Below, in pieces: positions 1 through 11,900 of a stretch of DNA of 64,000 nt; the stretch's first letter is position 1, and the number at the start of each line of letters is the position of its first letter. Under the pieces are notes generated by a model. That model saw only the letters and a list, made by a program, of their open reading frames with translations, made no database searches and had not been told where the DNA came from. The stretch covers positions 8,735,761 to 8,799,760 of the forward strand of contig NC_084889.1 of assembly GCF_958979055.1 (NCBI RefSeq), written 5' to 3'. A program made the position numbers and the translations under genes. Source of the stretch: Alnus glutinosa. Taxonomy: Eukaryota > Streptophyta > Magnoliopsida > Fagales > Betulaceae.

Positions 1-239
1 GTCTCATTATCCTTGATGTTTTTTTAGCCAAAAACTTAGTAGTAATGCCCAGAATCAAAATTGTTATCTAATTTATCTGATTTACAGGAATCTCATAATG
101 TCATTGAAGAGGGAAAAAGAAGTAAAGAACAATGCAATAGGCATTATATTACTGATATAAAATAAATGAATTGAACCACCCCTGAATGTGTACAGAGAGA
201 AAAGATGCAATCCACCATAATGCATTAATTCTCATAAAC

Positions 240-507
240 ATATTACATATTAAAAAAGTTCAAACTTCAAATCCAAAAGTCCATAACTAAAAGTCCATAG
301 ACATTAAAAAAGTTCATAACCAAAAGTCCATAAACATATTAAAAAAGTTCAAACCCAAAAGTCCATAAACATATTAAAAAAGTTTATAACCAAAAGTCCA
401 TAAACATATTAAAAAAGTTCATAACCAAAAGTCCATAAACATATTAAAAAAAATTCATAACCAAAAGTCCATAAACATATTAAAAAAGTTCATAACTAAA
501 AGTTCCC
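240..507. repeat. Tandem repeat, about 35-bp unit, about 7 copies
   Basis: The motif AAAAGTCCATAAACATATT followed by AAAAAAGTTCATAACC recurs in near-identical head-to-tail copies with a period of about 35 bp; the copies at the 5' edge are more diverged. It lies 3' of the transposase gene (which is on the minus strand), so it could belong to the subterminal region of the hAT element. The bases before it (1-239) and after it (508-657) show no further feature. Confidence 0.85.
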
Positions 508-657
508 AGCATGGTCCGGTTTCTGGCTTTTTGTAGCTTTGCCTTTGCTCTCAATCATCTACAACTACAATAGAAGGAAAAAAAGAAGAAGAGAAGAGAA
601 TTAGTTAAATGAATAAATAACTAAAATGAATTAATAATAATGAAAACTAAAATGAAT

Positions 658-2742
658 TTATAAACATTTACCATGCTCATCAAACATTTCAATAAAATTC
701 TCATACTCCAAGCCTCCATTGCTCTTTAACCAATCTTGTGTGCAAACCAAGGCCTCAACTGTCAATGGAGATAAAGAACTCCTAAAGGGATCCAATATGC
801 GTCCTCCATTGCTGAATGCAGACTCAGATGCAACTGTAGAAATAGGAATGGCCAATATATCACGGGCTATCTCTGCGAGGATAGGATATTTATGTGCATT
901 AACCTTCCACCAAAGTAAGATGTCAAATTCATTTGTTGATGCTTCACACCCATCCAAAAAATAACGATCCACCTCCGACATACACTCCGAGTTGCTCTCT
1001 TCATCAAGGTGTTTCATGAAAATCTTCATATATTGCGTCTCTGTAAGTGCATCATCATCATCATCAACATCAACACTAACATCTATAGAAGCAACACTTG
1101 AACTTTCCACACCCGCATCAAGGTTAGACAAATGCCTCACATATAACTTATCATATTGCTCCCACAAACGGTTCAAGAGGTCTTTCACATTTGTCTCGAT
1201 TTGTTTCGCCCAATCAGAGCCACTACATTTTTCCAAATAATATTTTAACGCCTTCAACTTGGTACGCGGGTCAAGGACATGAGCAATATACAACAATAAG
1301 TTAATCCTTTCCATAGTCCCCCAATACTTTTCATATTTTTTTTTCATATCCCAACTCACTACACTAATGATAGGATTACAACTCATACACCCATCGGCCA
1401 ATGTCTTTATAATAATACAAAGTTGAATGAAATATGAGTTGGAGGTGACATGAGTTGAACTAGAAAACTTCAATGTGGCTTCATAAAAAGGTTTCAAAAA
1501 CTTCACAAATTCCCTAGCATTTTTCCACTCATCATAGCTAGGAACAACAAAAGGATTACCATCTTCCTCCCCAAGTCGAGTAAAAGCTTTTTCGTACTTC
1601 TCAGCCGCACTCAACATTAAGTACGTAGAATTCCATCTTGTTTGAACATCTAGACACACTGTCTTCGTACTTTGAATTTTTTCACACTTTATGCATTCTT
1701 TAAACCTTGCCATTCTCTGCGGTGAAGACCTCACAAATTTCACTGCGTTCCTAATATTAGAAACACAATCACCCAATCCTTTCAAGCCTTCATTTACAAT
1801 AAGATTTAATATATGAGCGGCACACCTCATGTGAATGAATTCACCTCCCAAAATAGAACCTTTCTTGTCCTTCAACTTCCTTTTCATATAATCAATCGCC
1901 ACATCATTGACTGTCGCATTATCAGCTGTAACAGTGAACACGGATTCAATCTCCCATTCTATCAATGTATTTTCCAACATTCTTCCAATATTTTCACCCC
2001 TATGACTTGAAATCAAGTTAAACTTGATTATTTTTTTATGCATTCTCCAACTAGAATCTATGTAGCTAGCGGTGACAACCATGTAGTTCAAATTTTGAAG
2101 AGAAGTCCATGTATCAGTAGTGATGCAAATTCTTTTACCCCTCAAAGAAGCCTTCAATTTAAGTTTTTCTTCCTCATAAAGTTTCATGCAATCTTTTTGT
2201 AGAGTAATGCGACATGGTAAATTGAACCTTGGTTCAATTCCATTTATCAATTCTCTAAACCCATAACTCTCCACATGCCTAAAAGGTAATTCCTCCATGA
2301 TGAAATATTGAACAACCAACTTCCTTATTTTAATCGGATCGTACTTCACAAATCCTAGTTGGGTGGTAGTGGTATGGGAACTACCGCTCTCTGATATTTT
2401 TTTAAATGACTGTTGCAAGAGAGTTTGACCTTTGGGTACACTGCATTTTTCCAAATCTCTAAGTGGAGAGGTTGGACAGTTATAGGTAAGGTGGTTCTTC
2501 AACGCAGTAGTGCCATGTCTCCAGTGACACCCTAACATCTTATGGCAATGATTGCATGTTGCCTTAGGCTTTTCCTTGTCAATTGGTGTCGCTTTTGTAA
2601 AGTGCAACCATACTTTTGATCGATTCATAGCTTGTGATTTGTTTTTGGAGGGATCCAATTCAGTTTGCAAGGAAGGCGAAGGGGTTTCAACATTTGTAGT
2701 TGGAGGCTTGTCATATGAATCATTGTCATTGACATTTTTCAT
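658..2742 (-). CDS. hAT transposase, BED zinc finger, RICESLEEPER/DAYSLEEPER-like
   Basis: Single-exon 694-residue protein without internal stops, the usual size for a plant Ac-type hAT transposase. A BED zinc finger lies at about residues 40-89 (C63, C66, H84, C89 with the preceding WLHF aromatic cluster). The RNase H-like catalytic core has the expected acidic residues: D210 in TTDTW, D274 in TADNA and E640 in ASESAF. The hAT C-terminal dimerisation region is at about 590-680 (LLWWKVNAHKYPILAEIARD followed by the E640 motif). The family cuts and pastes DNA, binding terminal and subterminal repeats and making 8-bp target duplications. An intact frame suggests either recent activity or domestication; the transposon-type right end and surrounding repeats favour a transposon. 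A domesticated SLEEPER-like host gene is the alternative. Confidence 0.9.
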   Translation of the reverse strand: MKNVNDNDSYDKPPTTNVETPSPSLQTELDPSKNKSQAMNRSKVWLHFTKATPIDKEKPKATCNHCHKMLGCHWRHGTTALKNHLTYNCPTSPLRDLEKCSVPKGQTLLQQSFKKISESGSSHTTTTQLGFVKYDPIKIRKLVVQYFIMEELPFRHVESYGFRELINGIEPRFNLPCRITLQKDCMKLYEEEKLKLKASLRGKRICITTDTWTSLQNLNYMVVTASYIDSSWRMHKKIIKFNLISSHRGENIGRMLENTLIEWEIESVFTVTADNATVNDVAIDYMKRKLKDKKGSILGGEFIHMRCAAHILNLIVNEGLKGLGDCVSNIRNAVKFVRSSPQRMARFKECIKCEKIQSTKTVCLDVQTRWNSTYLMLSAAEKYEKAFTRLGEEDGNPFVVPSYDEWKNAREFVKFLKPFYEATLKFSSSTHVTSNSYFIQLCIIIKTLADGCMSCNPIISVVSWDMKKKYEKYWGTMERINLLLYIAHVLDPRTKLKALKYYLEKCSGSDWAKQIETNVKDLLNRLWEQYDKLYVRHLSNLDAGVESSSVASIDVSVDVDDDDDALTETQYMKIFMKHLDEESNSECMSEVDRYFLDGCEASTNEFDILLWWKVNAHKYPILAEIARDILAIPISTVASESAFSNGGRILDPFRSSLSPLTVEALVCTQDWLKSNGGLEYENFIEMFDEHGKCL

Positions 2743-2940
2743 AATAGGCCTAGTTGGAGCATAAAAACAATATTACACTTAATAGTATTGACCATACAAT
2801 AAAGAACCATAATAATATAAAACAACATTAACAACATAATAATACAAAGTTTCTTGCAATCATATTCATCGATAATATGAAAAACAATAAAACATGCATA
2901 AATTTAATTGTTCTTTTTTTTTAAAACACCCCTCAAAATA

Positions 2941-3250
2941 CAATAAGAACACCCTACAAGCTCCCAACCAGAAGCAATGAACCCCCAACATGGTACCAAC
3001 CCTAAAGAAGCAACCCCAAAAATACATTAAGAAACCTTCAACAAGCTCCCAACCCTAGAGTAGCAACCCAAAAAAACAAAAAGAACCCCCAACATGCTCC
3101 CAACCCTAGAGTAGCAATCCCCAAAAATGCATAAAGAACCCCCATCAAACTCCCAACCCTAGAGCAGCAACCCCAAAATTACCATAAAAACCCCCCATCA
3201 AACTCCCAACCCTAGAGCAGCAACCCAAAAATACCATAAAAACCCCCCAA
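2941..3250. repeat. Tandem repeat, about 53-56-bp unit, about 6 copies
   Basis: Degenerate copies of a unit with the core CTCCCAACCCTAGAGYAGCA followed by ACCCCAAAAATACCATAAA and a C-rich tract run head to tail. The last two copies (around 3150-3250) are nearly identical and the first ones more diverged. The array lies upstream of the transposase start, inside the inferred hAT element. A pure A tract follows at about 3310-3345. From 3350 to 3990 the DNA is GC-rich but the open frames there are short and overlapping with no recognisable protein. Confidence 0.75.
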
Positions 3251-3308
3251 AGCCCAAGCCGAAATATAAAGGAACCCAAAATACAAAGGAAAGAGAGAAA
3301 TACAGCGG

Positions 3309-3347
<39 letters not shown>

Positions 3348-4157
3348 GCAGACACGCCGGCGCGTGGAGCCACTCGCGCCATCGCCGGCAGGGAAACCGC
3401 CGGGCAAACCAACGGGCGTCGCGGAAAATGCCGGAGAATCCCACTGTGCGGCGCGTGCGCGGTGAAGAAATCCCATACTTCGCAGATCTAACACCCAAAC
3501 TTCAGAAAACACCCACGCTCACGCGCGGTGAACCGGCACGTGGCGGCCACCGCAGCTGATCTGGCGGCGGGGAAGAGCCGAACCACGACGGGAAACCCTC
3601 CGGTGAGGCACGAGCACATGGATGAGGACCCAAGCACCGTAGATCTACAACCCATGAAGCTAAAGAACCCATCGACCACTCACAACGGCGCGGCGGCCAA
3701 CCACAAAAAAACGACGACGACAGGAAAGACCGGAACAAGCCGGCGAGGCCTCAGGAAGGGGCGCGAGACCGCCGGAGAAAGCCCAACCACCGTAGATCTA
3801 CACCCAAGAAGAAGAGAAACCCCAACCTAAAAGACCAAAAAGAAGAAGAGAAGCACAAGAGTATGAGGAGGAAGGAAACAGAAAAGGAGAGGAGAGGGAG
3901 GGAACAACGTTCCCTCCCTCTCCTAGACGAAAACTGAGAAGAGGAAAGGGTTTTTTTCGGAGAGGGAGACGAGAGCGAGAATAGGGAAAAATAGATTACA
4001 ACACAAAGAAAATAATTATTGTTGCTATCTACAAAAAACAGACTCAAATAACCAACACTCAGAACAACCCAACTCAGAACAACCCAAAACAGACAAGAGA
4101 TATATTATTTCTTACAGTGATGCCGTGATGCCGTGAGGAATGTGATGCCGTGTCGCC

Positions 4158-4300
4158 GTGAGCAGGAGATGGGTTCTGAAGGTGAAGAAAAATGGAGCGG
4201 CGGCAGTGAGGCGTGAGCAGGAGACGGGTTTTGAAGGTGAAGAGAAATGGAGCGGCAGGCCGGTGGCAGTGAGGCTTGAGCAGGAGATGAGTTTTGAAGC
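4158..4300. repeat. Three tandem copies of a 55-63-bp GC-rich unit
   Basis: The phrase GAGCAGGAGAYGRGTTYTGA, followed by AGGTGAAGARAAATGGAGCGG and CAGTGAGGC, occurs three times starting near 4160, 4215 and 4278; the third copy is partial. It sits just inside the inferred right end of the hAT element. Short GATGCCGT repeats precede it at 4121-4160. Confidence 0.75.
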
Positions 4301-4942
4301 TTTTGAAGTTTTGATACTTGATTCTTGATTTGGATGATCTGATAGCTTAGGGCAACAATGAATCAACAGAGAATGACCAAATGGTCCTCCCCCTCTTCCT
4401 ATGCATGTAGTTTTAGGATAAAAGGGCAAGGAGGTAATTTTTCATTTTTTAATTAAATAACCTACCCGAAGCCGGGTACCCGGGTATATCCGGGATTTTT
4501 TGAAATGGATACCCGGCTCCGGCTCCGGGTACCCCGAGTACCCGGATCCGGGTATCCGGGTTCCAACCGGATTTCCCAGATTCCCGGTTTCCCGGAGCCG
4601 GGTAATGCCCGGAGCCGGTTTCCTGGCCGGATATATCCGGTCCGAATTTACACCCCTAGATTTGATATTCAATTATGATGAATTAGTTGACTATCTATTT
4701 TCATATTTTTGAGATTTTGCTGTAAATATAGGATTAGGATCTCAAATGATATTTTTTATACCATCTATCAATATGCTTATGAAAACAGAAGAAGTTTAGC
4801 ACGTCATAAATATCAGGATGTCATTTGCTTTATCTCATGTAACCCTATTTATACATAATCATGTGATATCTACTTGGCCAAAACTTTGCTAGAAATCTAT
4901 AGCAGATATCTATTGGAGGCAGAATCCGTAAGATAAAGGGTG

Positions 4943-4984
<42 letters not shown>

Positions 4985-5051
4985 CCACTTGTTCTGGAAT
5001 AAAAAGAGATAGGCTGAAATCCGGAGCTCTAGCAGAATCATAAGTGCTTAT

Positions 5052-5905
5052 TAGGCCTATACAAACATGGTGGTTATAACCGCTCTATAACCGCTAACTG
5101 TGTAAGCACTTTTGAAGGTGGTTATAAATGGGTTTTGGTTATTTTCCTCCTTTACACACGTGGGTATGCTGAAAATTGAGGTTTTGATGGTGGACTCGGG
5201 TGTAAAGAAAGCTTTGGCTGAGTCTGATTTCTGCTCCATTGGTTTCTTGTTATGGGTGCGTGTGTGCATGTTGGCAATATGTCCTTTGTGGGTTTTGGTT
5301 GTGGAGTGGTATTTGAGGGGTTACTTAGCTTTTTTTTTTTTTTTTTTTTTTGTGTGGGATGGAAGGGGTTACTTAGATTTGAGTCGCCTTTAACGCTTGC
5401 TTTGAGACATTGTTTTATTCTCTTTAATGATGTTATGATGTGGATTGTGCTTGGTTTTTGATTTCTTGTACAATGAATTGAAGTGACCTATTTATAGATT
5501 AATGAAGTAAGAAAATAAGGAAAATACCGTAATTACAGCATAAGAAAAATTTTGGGACACGAATGCAACTCCGGAATGCTTACTTTTGTTTCGTCTGAAA
5601 TTAATTCTGTAATTTTATTCTTCTGTGTTTTTTTACCCGATTTTTGTAATTAGAAACGAATCTAACATCGCACTATATATCTCTCAATGTTTTTGATTTG
5701 TAACTGAAAAAGCCGGCCCAAAATTAAAACCTTCACAAAACCGACCTAAAACCCACATAAAAAAGAGATTTTCAAACTGTCGGTTATAGGTTTAATAACT
5801 GCTAACCGCCTAAGCAGAATGGTTGTGGTTGTTAAATTCAATAACCGCCTTAAGCGGTTTTGGTTAGCGATTATAGCTAATAACTGCTAACCTTAACTTA
5901 TTCAA
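5052..5905. mobile_element. hAT-like non-autonomous remnant
   Basis: The segment begins near AGGCCTATACAAACATGGTG and is bounded on both sides by repeated GGTTATAACCGC / AACCGCTAACTG motifs (5070-5105, and 5780-5895 with GGTTATAGG, AACCGCCTTAAGCGG and AGCTAATAACTGCTAACC). Palindromic subterminal repeats of this kind and the GGCCTRTACAAAC start are typical of plant hAT MITE-like elements. The right terminus is not recognisable and no target duplication was found, so it appears decayed. A T tract sits inside at 5331-5352. Confidence 0.45.
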
Positions 5906-7099
5906 CCAACCAAAAAAAAAAAAACTAGAGATTTTATCCATCTACCAATCTATCTAGACAGCAATGTGTTGTAAAATAATATTAATTGGTTGAAGGCAAA
6001 GAGGCATCAAGCAAAGACCTTAACCAAGATGCGTGACGTGCTTGATCAAAGCAATTTGGCTAACGCCCTTGAAGACTTGGTTGGGCTTTTCTTCCTTTGG
6101 TGGCAGCATGCAACACAGGCAGTACCTTGATGAAGCTCTAAAAGAGGTATAAAACCAACGGCGTCTTCTTTTTCTTCCCGCAGCTTCTCTGCTTCTTTCC
6201 GTCAAACATCCACGCCTCACTTATGCAGATACCGCAAAACCCAAATCCACTTCAATTCTTCCTTTCCTTCGCACCGATTCAACTACAACCAGCACATCCC
6301 AAACCTTCATCGACCCAAACTTCGGAAACCAATCAACCTTTCTCCATACTCATCTTTGCATCTTTCCCTTGATATTGAACCAAGCCCCAACACACTGTTT
6401 GTGGGCAGCAGCCAAATCATCCTTAGAAGAAGGCATGTCTCACATGAAGCAGAAAGAAAACAAAAAATGTAGTCCTTACTCTCACCTTCGTTGACGAGTA
6501 TTCAACTTCTTTCTTTACATGCAATCAAACCACCTTCTGCTTAAACCCTTTAATTGAAAGAATTTAAGGAGAAGCTCTCTTTGGTTAACTTACCAAGAGT
6601 AGAGTAGTTCATTCGTACTCATAACCAAAAGGTGCGGAGCGGAGAGTTGCATAAAAGACAAATTACAAGAGGCAGCAAAACACAAAAGGGAAGCCCAGGA
6701 ACTTTGATTGAGTGAATTGAGTTTTATACTAGTATAATTCGTTTAATAATAGAATATATTTTCGTATTCACCAACTGTTTGTTTTTGAGCTGAATTTAAC
6801 AGAGTCGAATCCGAACAAGCTCATTAATAACTTTTGATCATTTATGATCCTAATTTGGTCAATACCCAAAGTCTTGTTGTGATTATTCACGTTGACAAAA
6901 CAATCCCAATAAAGAGTCACTACAACCGTCATATCAATTCCAAAATATTTTATCAAATTCATTTTAAATCGCAAGTAATGTTATAAGGAAGACTTTTTGT
7001 TTTTTAGTCATTTCAAATGTCACGTGGCTTTAAAATTATCATTAGATCAAAATCTAATAATGATAATCTTAAATTCAATGATAATTTTTAAGTCATTTA

Positions 7100-7371
7100 A
7101 GGCTTGTTTGATAAGTAGTTATGTTTTGGAATAATTATTTGAATGGTAGTAAAAAGTGATTGATCTGATTTAAAATTTGAGAATATTTTATAGAAAAGTG
7201 AATAAGTTTTGTTTTGTAGTTAATTTTTTTATTTAAATAATAATAAAAAATTATTGATATGATATAAAAAGTGTAAAAAAAGTTAGTAATGTTTTTTTAA
7301 AAGTAATCATTTTTTTTTTGAGAAGTGAAAAGAAATAGAGGGAGAGTTAGAATGATTTGACAAACAACCTC
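7100..7371. mobile_element. Tourist/PIF-Harbinger-like MITE, 272 bp
   Basis: The left end AGGCTTGTTTGATAAGTAG and the reverse complement of the right end, GAGGTTGTTTGTCAAATCA, form an imperfect terminal inverted repeat. Both ends are flanked by TTA (7097-7099 and 7372-7374), the usual 3-bp target duplication of PIF/Harbinger elements. The body is AT-rich and non-coding. A 3-bp duplication can arise by chance in AT-rich DNA, so support rests mainly on the inverted ends. Confidence 0.55.
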
Positions 7372-8191
7372 TTAACATTTGAGAAGACCAAAAAAAAAAA
7401 AAAAAAAAACTACCTTAAGCTAAACCAGTAAACTTTTTTATGTTCATATAGTTTCAAGCATTTTTATATTACAGGCTTTACAGCTAACCTAATGTCTTTC
7501 AACCCTTTAATCATGTACTTCAACCAACAGTAATTTCACTATTACAACCAACCTTATTTAATGTCTTTCAACCCTTCCATCATGTACTTGTATTAACCGT
7601 AGTTGTTTTTTTTTTACTTTTATTTTAAATAATTTCTTTTTTATGGCACAAGACAGAGTTAATTAACATATCTCAATAAAAGTTATACAAATAACATATC
7701 TTAATAAAAATGACGCCACGTAGGATAAGATATACGAAAAATATAAAAAAATCATTTCGCAAAGCAATATTTTATACTTTAATTACTTGCATTGTTAATA
7801 TACACCTCTAACAGAAGTTTCTATTCTCTTATTTATTTTATTTAAATATTATTTTTCATTATTTCTTTCCAACCACACTTTGTGTACATGTCAATTAAAC
7901 CTTCACCCACAAACACATCCGAAGAAAAAGTCAACATCAAAACAATTGTGGAAAAGAAACTTATATTTCAGATGTGTATACATTAAACTCAAGGAGTCAC
8001 CCCTCCTCCACTTTCTCTCATTTTTTTTAAATTCTTTATTTTTTAAATAATAAGGTAACTCTTAATTACTTCTGTAAAAGTTGAGTATCTTTTTTGTCAA
8101 AGTCTTCTTACAACAATGGAAGTATACATATTTATAAAAAGTATTTTATGTTTTGATTTGTTTATTAATGTTTTAATATTTTTTTTAAAAA

Positions 8192-8222
<31 letters not shown>

Positions 8223-8693
8223 CCCAACACAAATAAGATACTGCCACATGTATAGCGATGTCTCATAGATTAGATGTAGACAGTAAAGTTCCTAGGATTT
8301 GGACAAATTGATTCATTCACGCAAAGAAACTGTCTCTCTCCACCTTATATGATGCCTTTTTTTTTTTTTTTATTGACAGGAAAAGTCGAAAAGACACTCC
8401 ACCGACTCAAAATAGTAGATTCCAAATTAAATTGCCAACTTGGATCATAAACGTCTCCTCCACTCTCCAGCATACCAAACTTCATCCTGCGATCCAGGCA
8501 TCCATGCACCCACTCCTCCACTCTCCTTGAATCATCATGAAATATGCTGTGCTGCACAAAATGTGATGGCTCCTTTCAGGAAATATAGAAAAGAATAAGA
8601 AGAAAAGCTGCTTATTATCAAACAAGCTTGGAATAGAAGCCCCCCTTGAGACCTCTTCCATTGCTTGGATTAGAATAAAAGCTATGACAACAT

Positions 8694-8732
<39 letters not shown>

Positions 8733-8955
8733 AACTTTCACGTCAATCTTTGGGGATAGATTTTCAAAACTCTATTAGATAGCTTGGGACAGGACTTCCA
8801 CCCCCCACCCAACTCTGAAAGAATCCCTCCAGCTACAAAAAGAATCACAACATTCCTCCTCTCTCTTGCCTGTAAAATAAATATCCCCCCATGCACAATA
8901 TAAACAAATTCTGCCATTTTTGTTGCCGATTGGGGAATTCTTCTGCAAGCACAAC

Positions 8956-11900
8956 ATGGCGAAAAGATCAGATTTTGCGCAGAAGCTCTTGGATGATCTC
9001 CGCTCACGAAAGGAACGGATAGCCGCGTCTCAAAGCTCAAACCGTTCAAACTCAATGGCTGTAGGTAGGTACCCAAGCATTAGCATTGGATATATATATC
9101 AATTAAATCAAGGCAAATTTAGGCATTTATATTGTTCTACATAAGCAAAGAGCATGAAACGATGTTAATATCACAGAAAGAACTTTCTAGAGTGTCTGTC
9201 GTATGTAATAGCACTATCAAGTTACTTCCCTTGTTTCCTAGAGAACTTAGGAAATGGGCCATGAATGATTATTTTACTTCCAGATGATCTAATAAAAAAT
9301 AAAAATAAAAATTTAAGATAAGAATTTAAGTATACAGACCAATCATCTATTTGCAGGGATGGAACCACGGGCCGGGCCCAGTTTTGAAATTTTCTCTTGA
9401 TATATATGTATGGGCCTAAAAATTAGATTTAACCTCTTGTTCATGCTTTGGCCGTTCGATGAGAAATCTTGTTTCGGTCCCGGATCTATCCGGTATCATT
9501 AAGTTAACCATGTACACAAATGCATCAATCTTCAGTGAGTGGAGTGTTTCAATTACAAGGGGTTTCTGATAGAACTGTGTGCAAATGTGACACACACTGA
9601 CATCACTGACTGTCTTGCTAACTAGGACATTGATGGGAGTTTACTCTGTCTGCCCTTTTTTTTCTTCTGTGGGGAAGGTTGGGGGGGGCAACAAAGCAGG
9701 TATTTCAACTCACTGAATTCAAGATGGTGGGAAAAGGCCATGATTGTTTATTCAATGTCCCCAGCTCACTTACAATAAGATGGAAACTTCTCCAACTCAT
9801 TGTATAACCAGAACAATAAATAAACATATAAAATGAGGAAACTATATAAAATGCTGATTAGAGTTCAGACATTGTGTGGCTAATTAGGACTGATAAACAT
9901 TGTTATATACTGTATTGCTCTGTCTTTTGTATGTACAGATGCTTATACTTACTCCAAGCAAACTCATAAAGGATCCAGAAGCATAAAAGCACATGAAACT
10001 GTAAGTTACAATACCTTACTTCAGGGCAATCTGTTTGTAATAGTTTAATCAGATGGCGGGAACTTCCTTTAATCAATTGTTTGATTTTCTGCAGAATGGT
10101 TCCAGAACTACAAACATGCACAACAGGTCTACTGGAAGCAATAGATCATCCATCATTGAAGAAGGTTCAAAACAGATTGTTCCTTATGGCAGAGGTCGGA
10201 GCTCAGAACAAATAGGAGATCTGTCCATGGCTCTGGCTTTTGCCATTGAAAATGGAGGAATACTACGAAGAACAGATTCCTCTGGCAATAACTCAGTATT
10301 GGGTTTCCTAAACCAAATTGGTAGGAGGTCCGTGGAATTCGTCAAGATGGAGAGAAGCAGTGCAGGTAGGCAGAGGTCTTCAACTACTGGCTTCCCCAAT
10401 CTCTCTCACCTCCACCTTAAAGAAATATCAAAAGGGGCAGAAAAGCTAAACCAGATTCTAAGAGCCTGCTCTAATGGCCTTAACTTTGATAGATATTCAA
10501 TAGAAATTGGGAAGGAACTGTTAAAAGGAGCCGTGGATTTGGAAGAGTCTCTCCGGATGCTTGTAAACTTGCAAGAAGCTTCAGAGTACATGGTAACCCC
10601 ACAGAGGAAAAATCGGATCATATTGCTGGAGGAGGATGAAGACAACGAAGACAACACTGTCAGAGTAGCCGAGCAGAAGCAACTTGCCCGGCCAAGATTC
10701 TCCTTTGACAAATCCTCAAGCAATTTTCATAACTTACTGACTTATCCTAATGAAGCTACTAACTACAACCATGGAAATCAAGCACTAGTTACTTCAAAAT
10801 CTGTTTCTCACATTGCTGCATTCTCAGAACAGAAGAATCGCTCAAGTTCATCTGGATCCAAAGCAGAAAAGGGGAGGATTTCAAATGTTATTGCAAAACT
10901 AATGGGGCTGGATGAAATTCCACAACACTTGGATTCAAAGAAAACCAGACAGAAAGATTCGACACAAAAGCAAAAAATAGAAGGGGTGCCCTTACAGCGT
11001 ACGACACAGGGAAGTACCAAGAATGCTGTGCTGAAAACTAAAGACAGCAATGATCTTGAACCCTCCAAAAGACAAAAAGTGATAGAAGCTAAAAGGAATC
11101 ATGTTATTCATAATGGGAAACTACCCCAGAAAGATTTGGAAGGAATTCAACCAGGGACAAGCTCGGAGAAGGCCTTCATAAAAAATGAAAAGCAGCAAAG
11201 CAGCATGCCCCAGTCAAATCAGAATAATGGAAGTCGAAAGAACATTCAGGAAAAAGAGAGGAGACAGGATGATATAAAGCACAGAGAACAGAAGAGCACA
11301 GGAATGGGCATCACCAAGGAACCAATTTCAAGGGAACAGCGGCAGCAGATGGAAGCACAGGTATATAAAAGATCAGAAGCTGCAGTGATGCTGCAAGGAA
11401 AAACAGGGTACAAAGAAAGCATGCTTCAAACAGAAAAGAGATATACAAGCAAGCTTCTGCCAAACAACAATCAACAAAGGTATGAGAACGGTCTTGGATT
11501 AAAACAACCATATGTTTTCCAGAAACCTGAGCAACAAGAAGAAAAGAATCAAGGAGAAGAGAGGGAGCAGCAGAGTGCAAAGCAAAAGTTGCTGGCGAGT
11601 AAACAAAGAGGAAGTGAAATAAATTTGCAAAAGAAGCATCAACATATGAGCCAAGCCACACACATTAAGAAAAGTTCTAAAGAAGCTATTCGTGCAAATC
11701 AATCAGAAGGGTTTCCAAATGGCAGACACCATGAAGATCTGGTCACTGAGGAAAGCTCTACAGACTTCAACTTCCACATGAAATCTTTAATGAATAGGAA
11801 TTTAGAACAAAATTATTCTCCAAGAGAACCAGAGTCTGAACCAGGGGTAGGAAAAGCTCGCATTCCACCCGTTATGGAGGAGAAACAACCTCTTTACATA

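Larger units (their letters stand above)
1..4659 (-). mobile_element. hAT superfamily DNA transposon, right-hand part (left end outside window)
   Basis: The segment carries an intact hAT transposase on the minus strand. About 1.9 kb upstream of its start codon the sequence ends at 4659 in TTTACACCCCTAG; read inward on the minus strand this is CTAGGGGTGTAAA, the usual form of a plant hAT-Ac terminal inverted repeat. Just inside this end (4465-4630) are dense repeats of CCGGGTA/TACCCGG and CCGGATATATCCGG type, as expected for subterminal transposase-binding repeats. No matching left terminus (TAGGGGTGTAAA on the plus strand) is visible from position 1, so the other end and the 8-bp target duplication cannot be checked. 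The boundary at 4659 is inferred from the TIR-like end. Several tandem repeats (240-507, 2941-3250, 4158-4300) lie inside. Confidence 0.65.
4660..8955. other. Intergenic region, no supported gene
   Basis: This 4.3-kb stretch holds no coding sequence I can support. It contains a (GA)n microsatellite at 4949-4980, a diverged hAT-like remnant at about 5052-5905, a Tourist-like MITE at 7100-7371, a diverged direct repeat of about 75 bp (about 7490-7510 onward and 7560-7590), a (TA)n run at 8196-8221 and an (AG)n run at 8697-8730 in the leader region of the next gene. Bases 5930-7090 are AT-rich with only short frames. Confidence 0.6.

Noticed and set aside
240..507. CRISPR-like array
   Set aside because: Repeats are directly adjacent without unique spacers, and this is a plant genome; it is a minisatellite.
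3145..3512. Overlapping minus-strand open frames with a poly-Phe stretch
   Set aside because: Produced by the A tract at 3310-3345 and the tandem repeats upstream of the transposase; three frames are open at once, so none is informative.
5112..5461. Plus-strand frames in the hAT-like remnant
   Set aside because: Interrupted by a T tract and without domain content; part of a decayed transposon.
6150..6450. Short minus-strand frame starting MPSSKDDLAAAHK
   Set aside because: Only 28 codons before a stop, no partner exon found and no family recognised.
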